Positions 1-7,337 of a stretch of DNA of 11,156 bases are shown here, piece by piece. The stretch lies in the NCBI GenBank assembly GCA_005881495.1, contig VBHI01000003.1, positions 1-11,156 on the forward strand, in the 5' to 3' direction. Positions within the stretch are counted from its first letter, which is position 1; the number at the start of each line of letters is the position of its first letter. Both the position numbers and the translations under genes were made by a program. The notes beneath the pieces were generated by a model. That model was not told where the DNA came from. It searched no databases and saw nothing but the letters and a program-made list of their open reading frames with translations. The stretch comes from Chloroflexota bacterium. GTDB lineage: Bacteria > Chloroflexota > Ktedonobacteria > Ktedonobacterales > Ktedonobacteraceae.

Positions 1-632
1 AGATCGGCTGCATAGTCATCACGGGCGCAGGTGACAGAGCCTTCGCCGCCGGTGCCGACATCAAAGAAATGTCGGACAAGTCGCCCATTCACATGATGCT
101 CGGCGGCTTCGAGGCCTGGGAGCCCATTCGCCGCATAAAGACCCCCATGATCGCTGCCGTTGGCGGCTACGCCCTTGGCGGCGGCTGCGAACTCGCCATG
201 CACTGTGACATGATCATCGCCTCCGAAAATGCCCGTTTTGGTCAGCCAGAAATCAAGCTGGGGATCATTCCTGGCGCAGGTGGCACGCAACGCCTCGCCC
301 GCACCTTTGGTAAATACCGCACTATGGAGATGGTGCTGACCGGCGCGAATTTCACGGCACAGGAAATGGCCGATCACGGGCTAGTCAACCACGTTGTGCC
401 AAAAGGTGAGCATCTCACCGAAGCCATCAAACTGGCCAAAGTAGTCGCCGCCCAGCCTCCCATTGCTGCCCGCCTTGCCAAAGACGCCGTCCTCTCAGCC
501 TTCGAGATGTCACTGGAGCAGGGACTTGCCAACGAACGCAAGAATTTCTTCCTCCTTTTCGCCACCGAAGACCAGAGCGAAGGTATGAAGGCCTTTATGG
601 AGAAACGGGACGCAGAATTTAAGGGCAGGTAA
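1..632 (+). CDS. Enoyl-CoA hydratase (crotonase family), 5' end outside window
   Basis: This gene should catalyse syn-hydration of trans-2-enoyl-CoA to 3-hydroxyacyl-CoA in beta-oxidation or a related acyl-CoA pathway in the cytoplasm. The open frame runs in from the left edge (first full codon at 3), so the ATG at 69 is internal. About 209 of the usual ~258 residues are present. The upstream residues ITGAGDRAFAAGADIKEMSD form the family's CoA-binding and oxyanion-hole segment. Both catalytic glutamates of the mammalian mitochondrial enzyme (Glu144 and Glu164 there) are present with the correct spacing of 20: in GGGCELAM (codon 189-191) and in GQPEIKLGIIPGAGG (codon 249-251). The C-terminus FMEKRDAEFKGR is typical and complete. 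The thiolase gene follows after 156 bases on the same strand, consistent with a shared catabolic role. The family assignment is strong; the exact substrate chain or ring is unknown. Confidence 0.95.
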   Translation, partial: IGCIVITGAGDRAFAAGADIKEMSDKSPIHMMLGGFEAWEPIRRIKTPMIAAVGGYALGGGCELAMHCDMIIASENARFGQPEIKLGIIPGAGGTQRLARTFGKYRTMEMVLTGANFTAQEMADHGLVNHVVPKGEHLTEAIKLAKVVAAQPPIAARLAKDAVLSAFEMSLEQGLANERKNFFLLFATEDQSEGMKAFMEKRDAEFKGR

Positions 633-655
633 TCAAGGAGCCACGGCAGAAAGGC

Positions 656-684
656 AGGCTAAGCGTTTCTTCCACGCTTAGCCT
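656..684. terminator. Perfect 11-bp hairpin after the hydratase gene
   Basis: AGGCTAAGCGT (656-666) and ACGCTTAGCCT (674-684) are perfect reverse complements around a 7-base loop, 23 bases after the hydratase stop. There is no T-run after the stem, so it is not a textbook intrinsic terminator. It may stop transcription with help or stabilise the 3' end of the mRNA. Confidence 0.5.
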
Positions 685-788
685 CCTGTCTCGATTGGCA
701 ATATGATGACATTCCTGCTAAATAAACACAAAAAAAAATGCTTGAACGAGCATTGTTGTAGACCTGAAAACAATCAGAAAGGTGCCAA

Positions 789-1937
789 ATGGCCATGGAA
801 GATGCGGTTATCATCTCCGCCGTACGCACTCCCATCGGACGCTACGCGGGAAGCCTCAAAGATGTCCGACCCGATGACCTGGCCGCCCTCGTCATCACGG
901 AAGCGGTACGGCGTGCCAATATCGACGCGGACAGCATAGAAGACGTCATTTTGGGCTGTGCCAACCAGGCCGGTGAGGATAACCGGAACGTCGCGCGTAT
1001 GGCCCTACTCTTAGCAGGTCTCCCTCTCCATGTTGCCGGGCAGACCGTCAACCGGCTCTGCGGCTCAGGCCTGCAAGCCGTCAATAGCGCGGCCCAGGCC
1101 ATCCAAACGGGCATGGGTGACACCTTTGTCGCGGGCGGCGTCGAGAGCATGACCCGCGCCCCCTTCGTACTGGGCAAGGCCGATTCCGCCTTTAGCCGCA
1201 ATGTAAACATGCACGATACCACCATCGGCTGGCGTTTCATCAATCCCAAATTATCTGCCATGCATCATCCATATAGCATGGGGGAAACGGCTGAGAACGT
1301 CGCCGGGAAGTACGGCGTCAGCCGTGCCGACCAGGACGCCTTCGCGCTGCGCAGCCAGCAGCGAGCCGTCGCCGCCCAGCAATCCGGGCGTTTCGCCGCC
1401 GAGATCATCCCCGTGACCATCCCGCAGAAGAAGGGTGAGCCTACCGTCGTTGCCATCGACGAGCATCCACGCGCCGATACCACGCTCGAAAAACTGGCTG
1501 CCCTGAAACCGGCCTTCCACAAAGATGGCAGCGTCACGGCCGGCAACTCTGCCGGCATCAACGATGGCGCCGCCGCCCTTGTCATGATGTCGCAGAGCCG
1601 TGCCCAGGAACTGGGCCTCCGTCCCCGTGCGCGCATCGTCGCCTCAGCCGTCGCGGGCGTCGATCCCGCCTACATGGGCCTCGGCCCTATTCCCGCCACG
1701 CGCAAAGTCCTGCAACGTGCAGGCCTGAACATCTCTGATATGGATCTCATCGAACTCAACGAAGCATTCGCTGCCCAGGCACTCCAATGCGTGCGCGAGT
1801 TAGAAATAGACCAGGAGAAACTTAACGTCAACGGCGGCGCCATCGCCCTTGGTCATCCTCTCGGTTGCAGCGGCGCGCGCATTTTAAAAATACAGTCAGG
1901 AACAACCACATGCCAAACAAACCACTCTTCGGTCTGA
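789..1937 (+). CDS. Acetyl-CoA acyltransferase (thiolase), C-terminally truncated and probably inactive
   Basis: Thiolases cleave 3-ketoacyl-CoA with CoA to release acetyl-CoA, or run the reverse condensation. The N-terminal domain is intact from [17 protein letters not shown] onward. The nucleophilic cysteine is Cys91 in [11 protein letters not shown], and the active-site histidine is His356 in the [12 protein letters not shown] motif. After GARIL (residue 366) homology stops: the frame reads 16 unrelated residues and ends. The usual last ~35 residues, carrying the second catalytic cysteine in a CxGGGQG motif, are missing and are not found in another frame. The frame overlaps the next gene by 28 bases. 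A 3' deletion joining the thiolase to the LLM gene's upstream region explains this. Start chosen at the ATG with GAAAGG 6 bases upstream; an ATG two codons later is possible. Without the last domain segment the protein is unlikely to fold or work. Confidence 0.88.
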   Translation: MAMEDAVIISAVRTPIGRYAGSLKDVRPDDLAALVITEAVRRANIDADSIEDVILGCANQAGEDNRNVARMALLLAGLPLHVAGQTVNRLCGSGLQAVNSAAQAIQTGMGDTFVAGGVESMTRAPFVLGKADSAFSRNVNMHDTTIGWRFINPKLSAMHHPYSMGETAENVAGKYGVSRADQDAFALRSQQRAVAAQQSGRFAAEIIPVTIPQKKGEPTVVAIDEHPRADTTLEKLAALKPAFHKDGSVTAGNSAGINDGAAALVMMSQSRAQELGLRPRARIVASAVAGVDPAYMGLGPIPATRKVLQRAGLNISDMDLIELNEAFAAQALQCVRELEIDQEKLNVNGGAIALGHPLGCSGARILKIQSGTTTCQTNHSSV

Positions 1938-2812
1938 ACATCGACCCATCGGCCACCAAACTGCAGCTCGCCTACAAACTGGCAGAAATCGCCGATAGCA
2001 CAAACCTGGATTTTATCGGCATCCAGGATCACCCCTACAACGCCCGGTTCCTCGACACCTGGACACTGCTCACCTTCCTCGGCGCCCGCACACAGCATGT
2101 ACGACTCATGCCCAACGTCCTCAACCTGCCGCTCCGGCCTCCCGCTCCACTGGCCAAAGCCGCGGCCTCCCTCGACATCCTCACCAATGGCCGTGTAGAA
2201 ATTGGGCTTGGCGCCGGGGGCTTCTGGGAAGGCATTGTCTCCTACGGCGGCATACAGCGTACACCGGCAGAAGCCGTCAGCGCTCTCGAAGAAGCCATCG
2301 CCATCATGCGCGCACTCTGGCAACCAACCCCGTCCGATCAAAAAGTGAGCTTTTCCGGAGAGCACTACCAACTGGTCAATACACTCCCCGGTCCCATGCC
2401 GGCGCACCCTATCGGCATCTGGCTAGGCGCGCTACGTCCCAAAATGCTCCGCCTCACCGGCCAAAAAGCCGACGGCCTCATCATCTCCAGCAGCTACGTC
2501 CCACCTGAAGAAGTACCTCCGATCCAACAAACCATCAACGAAGCCGCCCAGCAAGCCGGGCGCGACCCATCAGCAATCCGTCGAGCATACAACCTCATGG
2601 GCACCATCGTCCAGCCAGGAAGCAGGCCAATGGTAGCCCGCCGAAAAGGCATCATCATCGGCGCCGCCCAGCACTGGATTGACGAACTCCTGCGCTACTA
2701 CCATGAACTACAAATGGACACCTTCTTTTACTGGCCTGTCATGGGCGAAGAAGAAAACCAATCCCACCTCTTCGCCGAAGAAGTAATGCCCGGAGTACTG
2801 GAAAAACTTTAA
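1910..2812 (+). CDS. LLM-class (luciferase-like) flavin-dependent oxidoreductase
   Basis: A 300-residue protein of the luciferase-like TIM-barrel superfamily, whose members use FMN or F420 to oxidise or reduce small organic substrates in the cytoplasm. Family signs are the N-terminal strand FGLNIDPS, the helix and strand [20 protein letters not shown] (residues 26-45), the segment [14 protein letters not shown], the conserved [16 protein letters not shown] (residues 88-103), and [20 protein letters not shown]. The length is close to the family norm and no gap is seen. The start is taken as ATG 1910, because AGGA at 1898-1901 lies 8 bases upstream and homology begins there. A TTG at 1865 in the same frame lies inside thiolase sequence and is rejected. 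The gene directly abuts the truncated thiolase, so its original promoter or neighbour may have been lost. The substrate and the choice between FMN and F420 cannot be told from the sequence. Confidence 0.9.
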   Translation: MPNKPLFGLNIDPSATKLQLAYKLAEIADSTNLDFIGIQDHPYNARFLDTWTLLTFLGARTQHVRLMPNVLNLPLRPPAPLAKAAASLDILTNGRVEIGLGAGGFWEGIVSYGGIQRTPAEAVSALEEAIAIMRALWQPTPSDQKVSFSGEHYQLVNTLPGPMPAHPIGIWLGALRPKMLRLTGQKADGLIISSSYVPPEEVPPIQQTINEAAQQAGRDPSAIRRAYNLMGTIVQPGSRPMVARRKGIIIGAAQHWIDELLRYYHELQMDTFFYWPVMGEEENQSHLFAEEVMPGVLEKL

Positions 2813-2860
2813 TTAACACTACTCTACCGCTTTTTGAACAGTCACCCAGAATTCGCGCTC

Positions 2861-2889
2861 TTGACAAATAATAGTTGGTTGATTAGAAT
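2861..2889 (+). promoter_or_regulatory. Sigma70-like promoter upstream of pqqC
   Basis: TTGACA (2861-2866) is a perfect -35 hexamer. A 17-base spacer leads to TAGAAT (2884-2889), which matches the -10 consensus at 5 of 6 positions. The predicted start is near 2896. The promoter reads toward the pqqB tail and pqqC, and probably drives pqqC and the propeller gene. Confidence 0.65.
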
Positions 2890-2905
2890 CAATTCAAAAT
2901 TGATT
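2879..2905. promoter_or_regulatory. Three TTGATT half-sites over the -10 and start region (candidate operator)
   Basis: TTGATT (2879-2884), AATCAATT (2887-2894) and AATTGATT (2898-2905) form two interlocked inverted repeats: a 6-bp pair with a 2-base gap, and an 8-bp pair with a 3-base gap. They cover the -10 hexamer and the predicted transcription start, the position expected for a repressor site. The binding protein is unknown, and A+T-rich repeats can arise by chance. Confidence 0.4.
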
Positions 2906-2983
2906 GAAAACTCACTACAACGACACGCCGTCGAGGAACGGGGCCTCGCAGTCGCCTCCGATGGCATAGAACTGGAGATTTGA
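2900..2983 (+). pseudogene. pqqB: Remnant of pqqB: C-terminal tail only
   Basis: The frame ending at TGA 2981-2983, one base before the pqqC ATG, reads RHAVEERGLAVASDGIELEI after a short serine/leucine stretch. From memory, PqqB proteins end in a segment of the type ERAELxRxGIEVAYDGMSIEL, so the pattern R..-V/L-xx-RG-x-x-VA-x-DG-x-x-(I/L)E matches well. pqqB lies immediately before pqqC in the usual pqqABCDE order, which fits this position. The codons here are GC-rich, while the promoter region just upstream is A+T-rich. Only about 25 of roughly 300 codons remain, there is no start codon with a ribosome binding site, and no other pqqB sequence is seen. Alternatively it could be a very small real peptide read from TTG 2900. 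The assignment rests on a short match. Confidence 0.5.
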
Positions 2984-2984
2984 T

Positions 2985-3689
2985 ATGACGACACCCATAG
3001 AAACCCCCATGCCACGCGACGAGTTCGTCGCCGCCTTAAAGAAACAGGCTGAACGCTACTACCATACCCACCCCTTTCATGGAGATATGAACGCTGGCAA
3101 GCTGAGTAAGAAGCAGATCCAGGTCTGGGTAGCCAATCGCTTCTACTATCAGAAGAGCATCCCGCTCAAGGACGCGGCCATTCTCTCCAACTGTCCCGAG
3201 ATCACAGTGCGCCGTGTCTGGATTCAGCGCATTCTCGACCATGATGGCACGGCGGCTGGCCAGGGCGGGATCGAAGACTGGCTCAAGCTGGCCGAGGCGG
3301 TGGGCCTGAGCCGCGAGGCGATCCTGGATGAGCGTCACCTCGTGCCAGGCGTTCGTTTCTCCGTGGATGCCTACGTCAACTTCGCGCGCACACGCCCCTG
3401 GATCGAGGCTGTTGCAGCATCGCTCACGGAACTGTTCGCCCCAGATCTGATGAAGGAGCGCATCGAGGCCTTCGAGCAGCGCTATGACTGGATAGATAAC
3501 AATGGCCTGACCTATCTCAGGAATCGCCTGGTCCAGGGACCCCGCGACGCCAACCAGGCCATAGATATCGTTGCCCAGTACTGTCGCTCGCGGGAGCAGC
3601 AGGAACGAGCCATTGCCGCCCTGGTCTTCAAATGCGATGTCCTCTGGAGCATGCTGGACGCTATTCATCATGCAGTCGAGGAGAAATAA
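2985..3689 (+). CDS. pqqC: Pyrroloquinoline-quinone synthase PqqC
   Basis: PqqC is a cofactor-free oxidase that performs the final ring closure and eight-electron oxidation giving PQQ, in the cytoplasm. The 234-residue product aligns end to end with the family (the Klebsiella enzyme has about 250 residues). Diagnostic blocks are QVWVANRFYYQKSIPLKDAA, WIQRILDHDG, GVRFSVDAYVNFAR, SLTELFAP and FKCDVLWSMLDA. By alignment from memory with Klebsiella PqqC, active-site equivalents are His27 (H24), His86 (H84), Tyr130 (Y128), Arg159 (R157), Tyr177 (Y175), Arg181 (R179) and Lys216 (K214). The equivalent of His154 is Met156, an unusual change. Start: ATG 2985, with GGAG 8 bases upstream and the pqqB tail stop one base before. 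The propeller gene follows after 75 bases. No complete pqqA, B, D or E is in the window. Confidence 0.93.
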   Translation: MTTPIETPMPRDEFVAALKKQAERYYHTHPFHGDMNAGKLSKKQIQVWVANRFYYQKSIPLKDAAILSNCPEITVRRVWIQRILDHDGTAAGQGGIEDWLKLAEAVGLSREAILDERHLVPGVRFSVDAYVNFARTRPWIEAVAASLTELFAPDLMKERIEAFEQRYDWIDNNGLTYLRNRLVQGPRDANQAIDIVAQYCRSREQQERAIAALVFKCDVLWSMLDAIHHAVEEK

Positions 3690-3764
3690 AGTCAGTTCCA
3701 CGTCGCGTGAGATTACGCTCGCCGCAATGAACACCCTCTTGAGGACTAGAGAAAGGGAAGGAAT

Positions 3765-6203
3765 ATGCCACAAATAGTCGTCAGTACCCAGCATAATGAC
3801 AATTCCCGCACGGGGGCCAACCTGCAAGAAGAAGTGCTCAACGTGCAAAACGTGAAATCACAGCAGTTCGGTATGATGTTTAAGCGTCCGGTGGATGGTC
3901 AGATTTATGCACAGCCGCTCTACGTGCCAAACATGAACATTCCAGGCGAGGGCATCCACAACGTGGTGTACGTCGCAACAATGCACAACAGTGTCTATGC
4001 CTTCGACGCCGATGACCCAGCTGCCTCCACACCACTGTGGCATAAGTCACTGGGACCATCGGCGCCTCTCCCCGATAGCAACATTGGGCCTTCTACCTAT
4101 CAAGACATCTCAACAGAAGTAGGCATCCTGAGCACGCCCGTCATCTCACTCGAACAGAACGCTATCTACATTGTTGCCTTCACCAAGACCTCCACGAGCA
4201 CCGGACCTCAGTATTTCTACAAGCTACACGCTCTCGACCTGACAAATGGAGCGGAAAAATTTAACGGGCCCGTACAGATACAAGCAAGCGTAAAGGGAAG
4301 CGGCGCTGGCAGTGTGAATGGGATGGTTACCTTCACTGCTAACCGGCAGACCCAACGGGCCGCCTTACTACTGACGAACAACATCGTATATATTGCCTTT
4401 GCATCTTTTGGTGATAAAGATCCCTACCACGGCTGGGTATTTGGCTACGACGCAGTGACTCTGCAGCCAGTTCACGATCCTTACAATACCACGACTAACG
4501 GTGGACGTGGGGGAATCTGGCAAGCCGGGCAGGGGCCAGCCGCTGATGATAGCAACAACCTGTATTTCTTCACGGGCAACGGCGACTTTAATGGTAATCA
4601 ACAGAATCCACCAACAACTCTGGGCGATAGTAGTATTAAGCTCAGGCCCGATCTCACGCTTGCCGATTGGTTCACGCCTAAAAACAATGCGGCCCTAAAT
4701 AGAGCAGATTATGATTTGGGTTCCTCGGGGCCACTGCTGCTTCCCGGCACCAATCTGCTCGTTGGGGGAGGGAAAGAAGGCAAATTTTACTTGCTAGATA
4801 GAAATCAACTGGGCCACATTGGTCAGAGTGTCCAAGACTTCTACGTCTCTCCCCCCGATGATCCCAATAATCCGTACACCGGGGATCCCACGAAGTCTCA
4901 TCATATCCACGGGGGGCCAGTCTACTGGAACGGTCCCAACGGAGCATGGGCCTACGTCTGGCCAGAAAATGAGTTTCTGAAGGCGTTCAAGTTGGCCAAT
5001 GGGGACTTTCTAACGAACCCGGTTTCACAGAGTAGTACTACTGACCCAACAGGGGCACGTGGAGGATCCCCGGGCATGCCAGGCGGCATGCTGTCCATTT
5101 CTGCCAACGGGAATACACCCGGTAGTGGAATCCTGTGGGCTTCGCACCCTTTCAAAGAAGGCGCGAACCACGCGGTTGTGGAGGGGATAGTACGCGCCTA
5201 TGATGCTTCCGATCTGTCAAGAGAGTTGTGGAACAGTAAACAGAAACCTGCCCGCGATGATATAGGCAACTTCGCGAAGTTCTGCCCGCCCACAATTGCG
5301 AATGGGAAGGTGTACATGGCCAGCTTCTCAGATTATCTGGCAGTGTACGGCCTGTTACCATATCAAAAGGAAGTGCTACAGGAGACAGCAATAGGTGGCC
5401 CAGCCCTGATGAATATGAATGACACGAACCTGTCTTTAGCGTGGACAGGAACTGACCCCCAGCACCATCTGAACGTAGCGCTCTCCAAAGACGGGCTAAC
5501 CTTTGACAGGCATGCTACACTCAGCGCGACCAGTATCGACGGCCCCGGTTTTGCCTTTGGCAACGGTCTTAGCTTTCTGGCGTGGACAGGAACTAACCCC
5601 CAGCACCACCTGAATGTAGCGCTCTCCAACGACGGGCTAACCTTTGGCAGGCAGGTTACGCTCGGCGAGTCCAGCCCATTTGGACCGGCCCTGGCATTCG
5701 GAAACGGAAGGCTGTACCTTGCCTGGGCTGACACCAACCATTCGCTTAATGTGCTGTCCTCGATTGATGGTGTCAACTTTACGAATAAAGTAACCCTTGG
5801 CGACACCAGCGTATCCGCACCGGCGCTCAGCTTCATCAATGGAACACTATACTTACTGTGGTGTGGCAGTGATAACAACCACAGTCTGAACATAATGGAA
5901 TCAAAAGATGGGATGACCTTCACGAACAAGGTAACCCTTAATGACAATAGTGACGTACATCCGGCCATGGTGGCGATGATAAAGCAAAGTGGCCTCCTTT
6001 TAGCTTGGACTGGACGTGATTCCAATCATCTCCTTAACCTCCGATTCGGGGGTGATATTCACAGTCTTGGCAACAAACTGACCTATATGTATGGGGAAGA
6101 GAGTACGGCCGGACCAGCGCTCGCTACCTTCAATGAGAAGATCTACGTTGGGTGGACGGCTACGGATAGTGCACATCACATCAACATTGCGGTTCTGTCC
6201 TGA
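3765..6203 (+). CDS. PQQ-like beta-propeller protein with a second C-terminal six-repeat propeller
   Basis: An 812-residue two-part protein. Residues 1 to about 530 form a PQQ-like propeller with blade motifs such as VVYVATMHNSVYAFDADDP, YKLHALDLTNGAEKFNGPVQ, HGWVFGYDAVTLQ, GGIWQAGQGPAADDSNNLYF, GGGKEGKFYLLDRNQLGHIG and TIANGKVYMASFSDYLAVYG. This resembles a family of large uncharacterised PQQ-like repeat proteins seen in soil bacteria. Residues 544-812 carry six repeats of about 47 residues built on LAWTGTDPxHHLNVALSxDG, a lectin-like or sialidase-like propeller type. Start: ATG 3765 after AGGGAAGGA; an in-frame TAG at 3747 rules out an earlier start. The N-terminus MPQIVVSTQHNDNSRTG has no signal peptide, although relatives are usually exported as far as I recall. 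Whether it binds PQQ is unknown; PQQ dehydrogenase catalytic motifs were not recognised. Its place 75 bases after pqqC suggests one transcription unit. Confidence 0.85.
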   Translation: MPQIVVSTQHNDNSRTGANLQEEVLNVQNVKSQQFGMMFKRPVDGQIYAQPLYVPNMNIPGEGIHNVVYVATMHNSVYAFDADDPAASTPLWHKSLGPSAPLPDSNIGPSTYQDISTEVGILSTPVISLEQNAIYIVAFTKTSTSTGPQYFYKLHALDLTNGAEKFNGPVQIQASVKGSGAGSVNGMVTFTANRQTQRAALLLTNNIVYIAFASFGDKDPYHGWVFGYDAVTLQPVHDPYNTTTNGGRGGIWQAGQGPAADDSNNLYFFTGNGDFNGNQQNPPTTLGDSSIKLRPDLTLADWFTPKNNAALNRADYDLGSSGPLLLPGTNLLVGGGKEGKFYLLDRNQLGHIGQSVQDFYVSPPDDPNNPYTGDPTKSHHIHGGPVYWNGPNGAWAYVWPENEFLKAFKLANGDFLTNPVSQSSTTDPTGARGGSPGMPGGMLSISANGNTPGSGILWASHPFKEGANHAVVEGIVRAYDASDLSRELWNSKQKPARDDIGNFAKFCPPTIANGKVYMASFSDYLAVYGLLPYQKEVLQETAIGGPALMNMNDTNLSLAWTGTDPQHHLNVALSKDGLTFDRHATLSATSIDGPGFAFGNGLSFLAWTGTNPQHHLNVALSNDGLTFGRQVTLGESSPFGPALAFGNGRLYLAWADTNHSLNVLSSIDGVNFTNKVTLGDTSVSAPALSFINGTLYLLWCGSDNNHSLNIMESKDGMTFTNKVTLNDNSDVHPAMVAMIKQSGLLLAWTGRDSNHLLNLRFGGDIHSLGNKLTYMYGEESTAGPALATFNEKIYVGWTATDSAHHINIAVLS
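5394..6200 (+). repeat. Six ~47-codon tandem repeats encoding a propeller
   Basis: Each unit reads roughly GPALxFxNGxLYLAWTGTD-xxHHLNVxxSxDGxTFxxKVTLxxxS. The first two copies are nearly identical at DNA level over about 70 bases (5441-5510 and 5582-5651, offset 141 bases), while later copies are diverged. The sixth unit stops after HHINIAVLS and lacks its last strand. The segment KEVLQETAI just before unit 1 could supply it and close the ring, as is common in propellers; this closure is inferred. Confidence 0.8.
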
Positions 6204-6226
6204 TGGAATGGTTGGTAATGTCAACC

Positions 6227-6257
6227 AGGGTTTGGCAGACAGAGTCTGCCAAACCCT
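6227..6257. terminator. Perfect 14-bp hairpin between convergent genes
   Basis: AGGGTTTGGCAGAC (6227-6240) and GTCTGCCAAACCCT (6244-6257) pair perfectly around a 3-base loop. The hairpin lies 23 bases after the propeller stop and about 100 bases past the end of the - strand membrane gene. It can therefore serve both directions. No T-run follows on either strand. Confidence 0.65.
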
Positions 6258-6358
6258 TAACTTCACAAGTAAAAATTTGCGAATTGTTTGGTTTTCTTAC
6301 ATGACTGTTAGTATCAACCGTTTGTTGTTCAACTGACATTTTGAAATTCCCTGAATTT

Positions 6359-7222
6359 CTAAGCGCTCTGCGTTTTCAAGTTTGTTTTCCATTGTTGTAG
6401 CAATTGAATGACCTCATGCGTCGGGCTAGAGCCAAGCCCGATTGCCAGGCCTGTGAAGACAACCCCGTAGTGAAAAGCTATTGTAGGGATTTGGAAGATT
6501 GCTCTCAAAAGGTCGAGTCCGAATACCGCTGCAATCACTACTCCTAAGATCATGCCCAGATAGAGACTGATGAGGCGACGTCCAAGAGTGTCGGCGGGTG
6601 TAACGATAAAATAAGCAAAACCGTTAATAGCCTGGTCCGCAAATGTTGCAACAGTATCTAACGTAGTATATTTCTGTTTAAACCCACTGGCCAGTTGAGA
6701 AGCCGCGCTTGCTATTGATAGCGCCAACTGATTGCCAGGTGCTAGCTTTGTGAGCTGATCGATGGATGCCTGGAAATCTGTAATCTCTTTCTTCGCCGCG
6801 GTGTATTGCTCGTCTGTCCAATTCTCTGCAATTTTTGCATCCTCCACCGCCTGTGTCAACTGTTGATAAAATGGTGTAAGTTCCTTGTCAAGATCAGAAG
6901 CCATGTTGCTGATATTCTGACTGATCGAATTGAAGGGCCACCATGAATTTTTGGTAAGGCCAATATAGGTCCAGAAGCCTTCGATGACTCGTTCAATGCC
7001 AACAGAAGTAAGAGTGACGATGGTTATTACTGCTGTTGCATCTTTAAATCCTCCAATAAGTGCAATTGGGAGAAAAGCCGTCAAGACCACCGCAACAACA
7101 AGAACAATTGTTGCCCAAATCAGAAAACTTCGAGCTTGCTCTGATTGAGTTTTCTGTGCCCAACTCTGTGCCCAACGCTGAAAAATTCCAGCTTGCCGTG
7201 GTGGAGTTTGCTGTGATGCCAT
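6359..7222 (-). CDS. Uncharacterised four-helix membrane protein
   Basis: I do not recognise a named function. The 287-residue product has a hydrophilic, glutamine-rich N-terminus (residues 1-31). Two hydrophobic segments follow (about 32-57, ATIVLVVAVVLTAFLPIALI, and 62-80), then a long polar region (about 95-210) likely to form helices or a coiled coil. Two more hydrophobic segments come next (about 216-238 and 248-264), and then the ending GLGSSPTHEVIQLLQQWK. Similar 'GLGSxPTHE' endings occur, as far as I recall, in uncharacterised membrane proteins of Ktedonobacteria and cyanobacteria. Start: ATG 7220-7222, preceded on the - strand by AAGGAGGA (7226-7233), a near-perfect ribosome binding site, so translation should be strong. 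A possible extended -10 (TGATATATT, complement of 7316-7324) lies about 95 bases upstream. It is transcribed alone, convergent with the propeller gene. Its A+T content is clearly higher than that of the thiolase-LLM region. Confidence 0.75.
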   Translation of the reverse strand: MASQQTPPRQAGIFQRWAQSWAQKTQSEQARSFLIWATIVLVVAVVLTAFLPIALIGGFKDATAVITIVTLTSVGIERVIEGFWTYIGLTKNSWWPFNSISQNISNMASDLDKELTPFYQQLTQAVEDAKIAENWTDEQYTAAKKEITDFQASIDQLTKLAPGNQLALSIASAASQLASGFKQKYTTLDTVATFADQAINGFAYFIVTPADTLGRRLISLYLGMILGVVIAAVFGLDLLRAIFQIPTIAFHYGVVFTGLAIGLGSSPTHEVIQLLQQWKTNLKTQSA

Positions 7223-7279
7223 AAATCCTCCTTCATAAACAATGTTAAAATAAATGCCGGAAAAGAGTCACAAACTTCT

Positions 7280-7296
7280 AGAGGTGTTCTACCTCT
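7280..7296. promoter_or_regulatory. Small inverted repeat upstream of the membrane protein gene
   Basis: AGAGGT (7280-7285) and ACCTCT (7291-7296) pair around 5 bases, between a possible - strand extended -10 (7316-7324) and the gene's ribosome binding site. It could be an operator or a leader hairpin. The arms are short, so chance is possible. Confidence 0.25.
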
Positions 7297-7337
7297 TTTG
7301 TACAGTTCCGTATGAAATATATCATATAGCAGAAGTC

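Noticed and set aside
729..754. Hairpin AATGCT/AGCATT followed by a T-run on the - strand, resembling an intrinsic terminator
   Set aside because: The stem is only 6 bp with low GC, and no - strand gene ends here; the T-run is the complement of an A-tract in the thiolase leader.
703..939. 78-codon frame starting at ATG 703
   Set aside because: It overlaps the thiolase start in another frame, is rich in low-complexity residues and shows no family similarity.
1865..1909. Upstream TTG start for the LLM oxidoreductase
   Set aside because: The added residues are thiolase sequence read in another frame; ATG 1910 has a ribosome binding site and begins the homology.
3036..3848. 270-codon open frame on the - strand
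   Set aside because: It lies opposite pqqC, whose family match is end to end; the antisense translation shows no domain and no ribosome binding site.
5363..6025. 220-codon open frame on the - strand
   Set aside because: It is antisense to the propeller repeats; its own repeats (such as VSPSLESATFRWCWG) merely mirror the tandem repeats on the coding strand.
6343..6359. GAAATTC/GAATTTC hairpin overlapping the membrane protein stop
   Set aside because: An A+T-rich 7-bp stem with no T-run; too weak to call a terminator next to the much stronger 14-bp hairpin.
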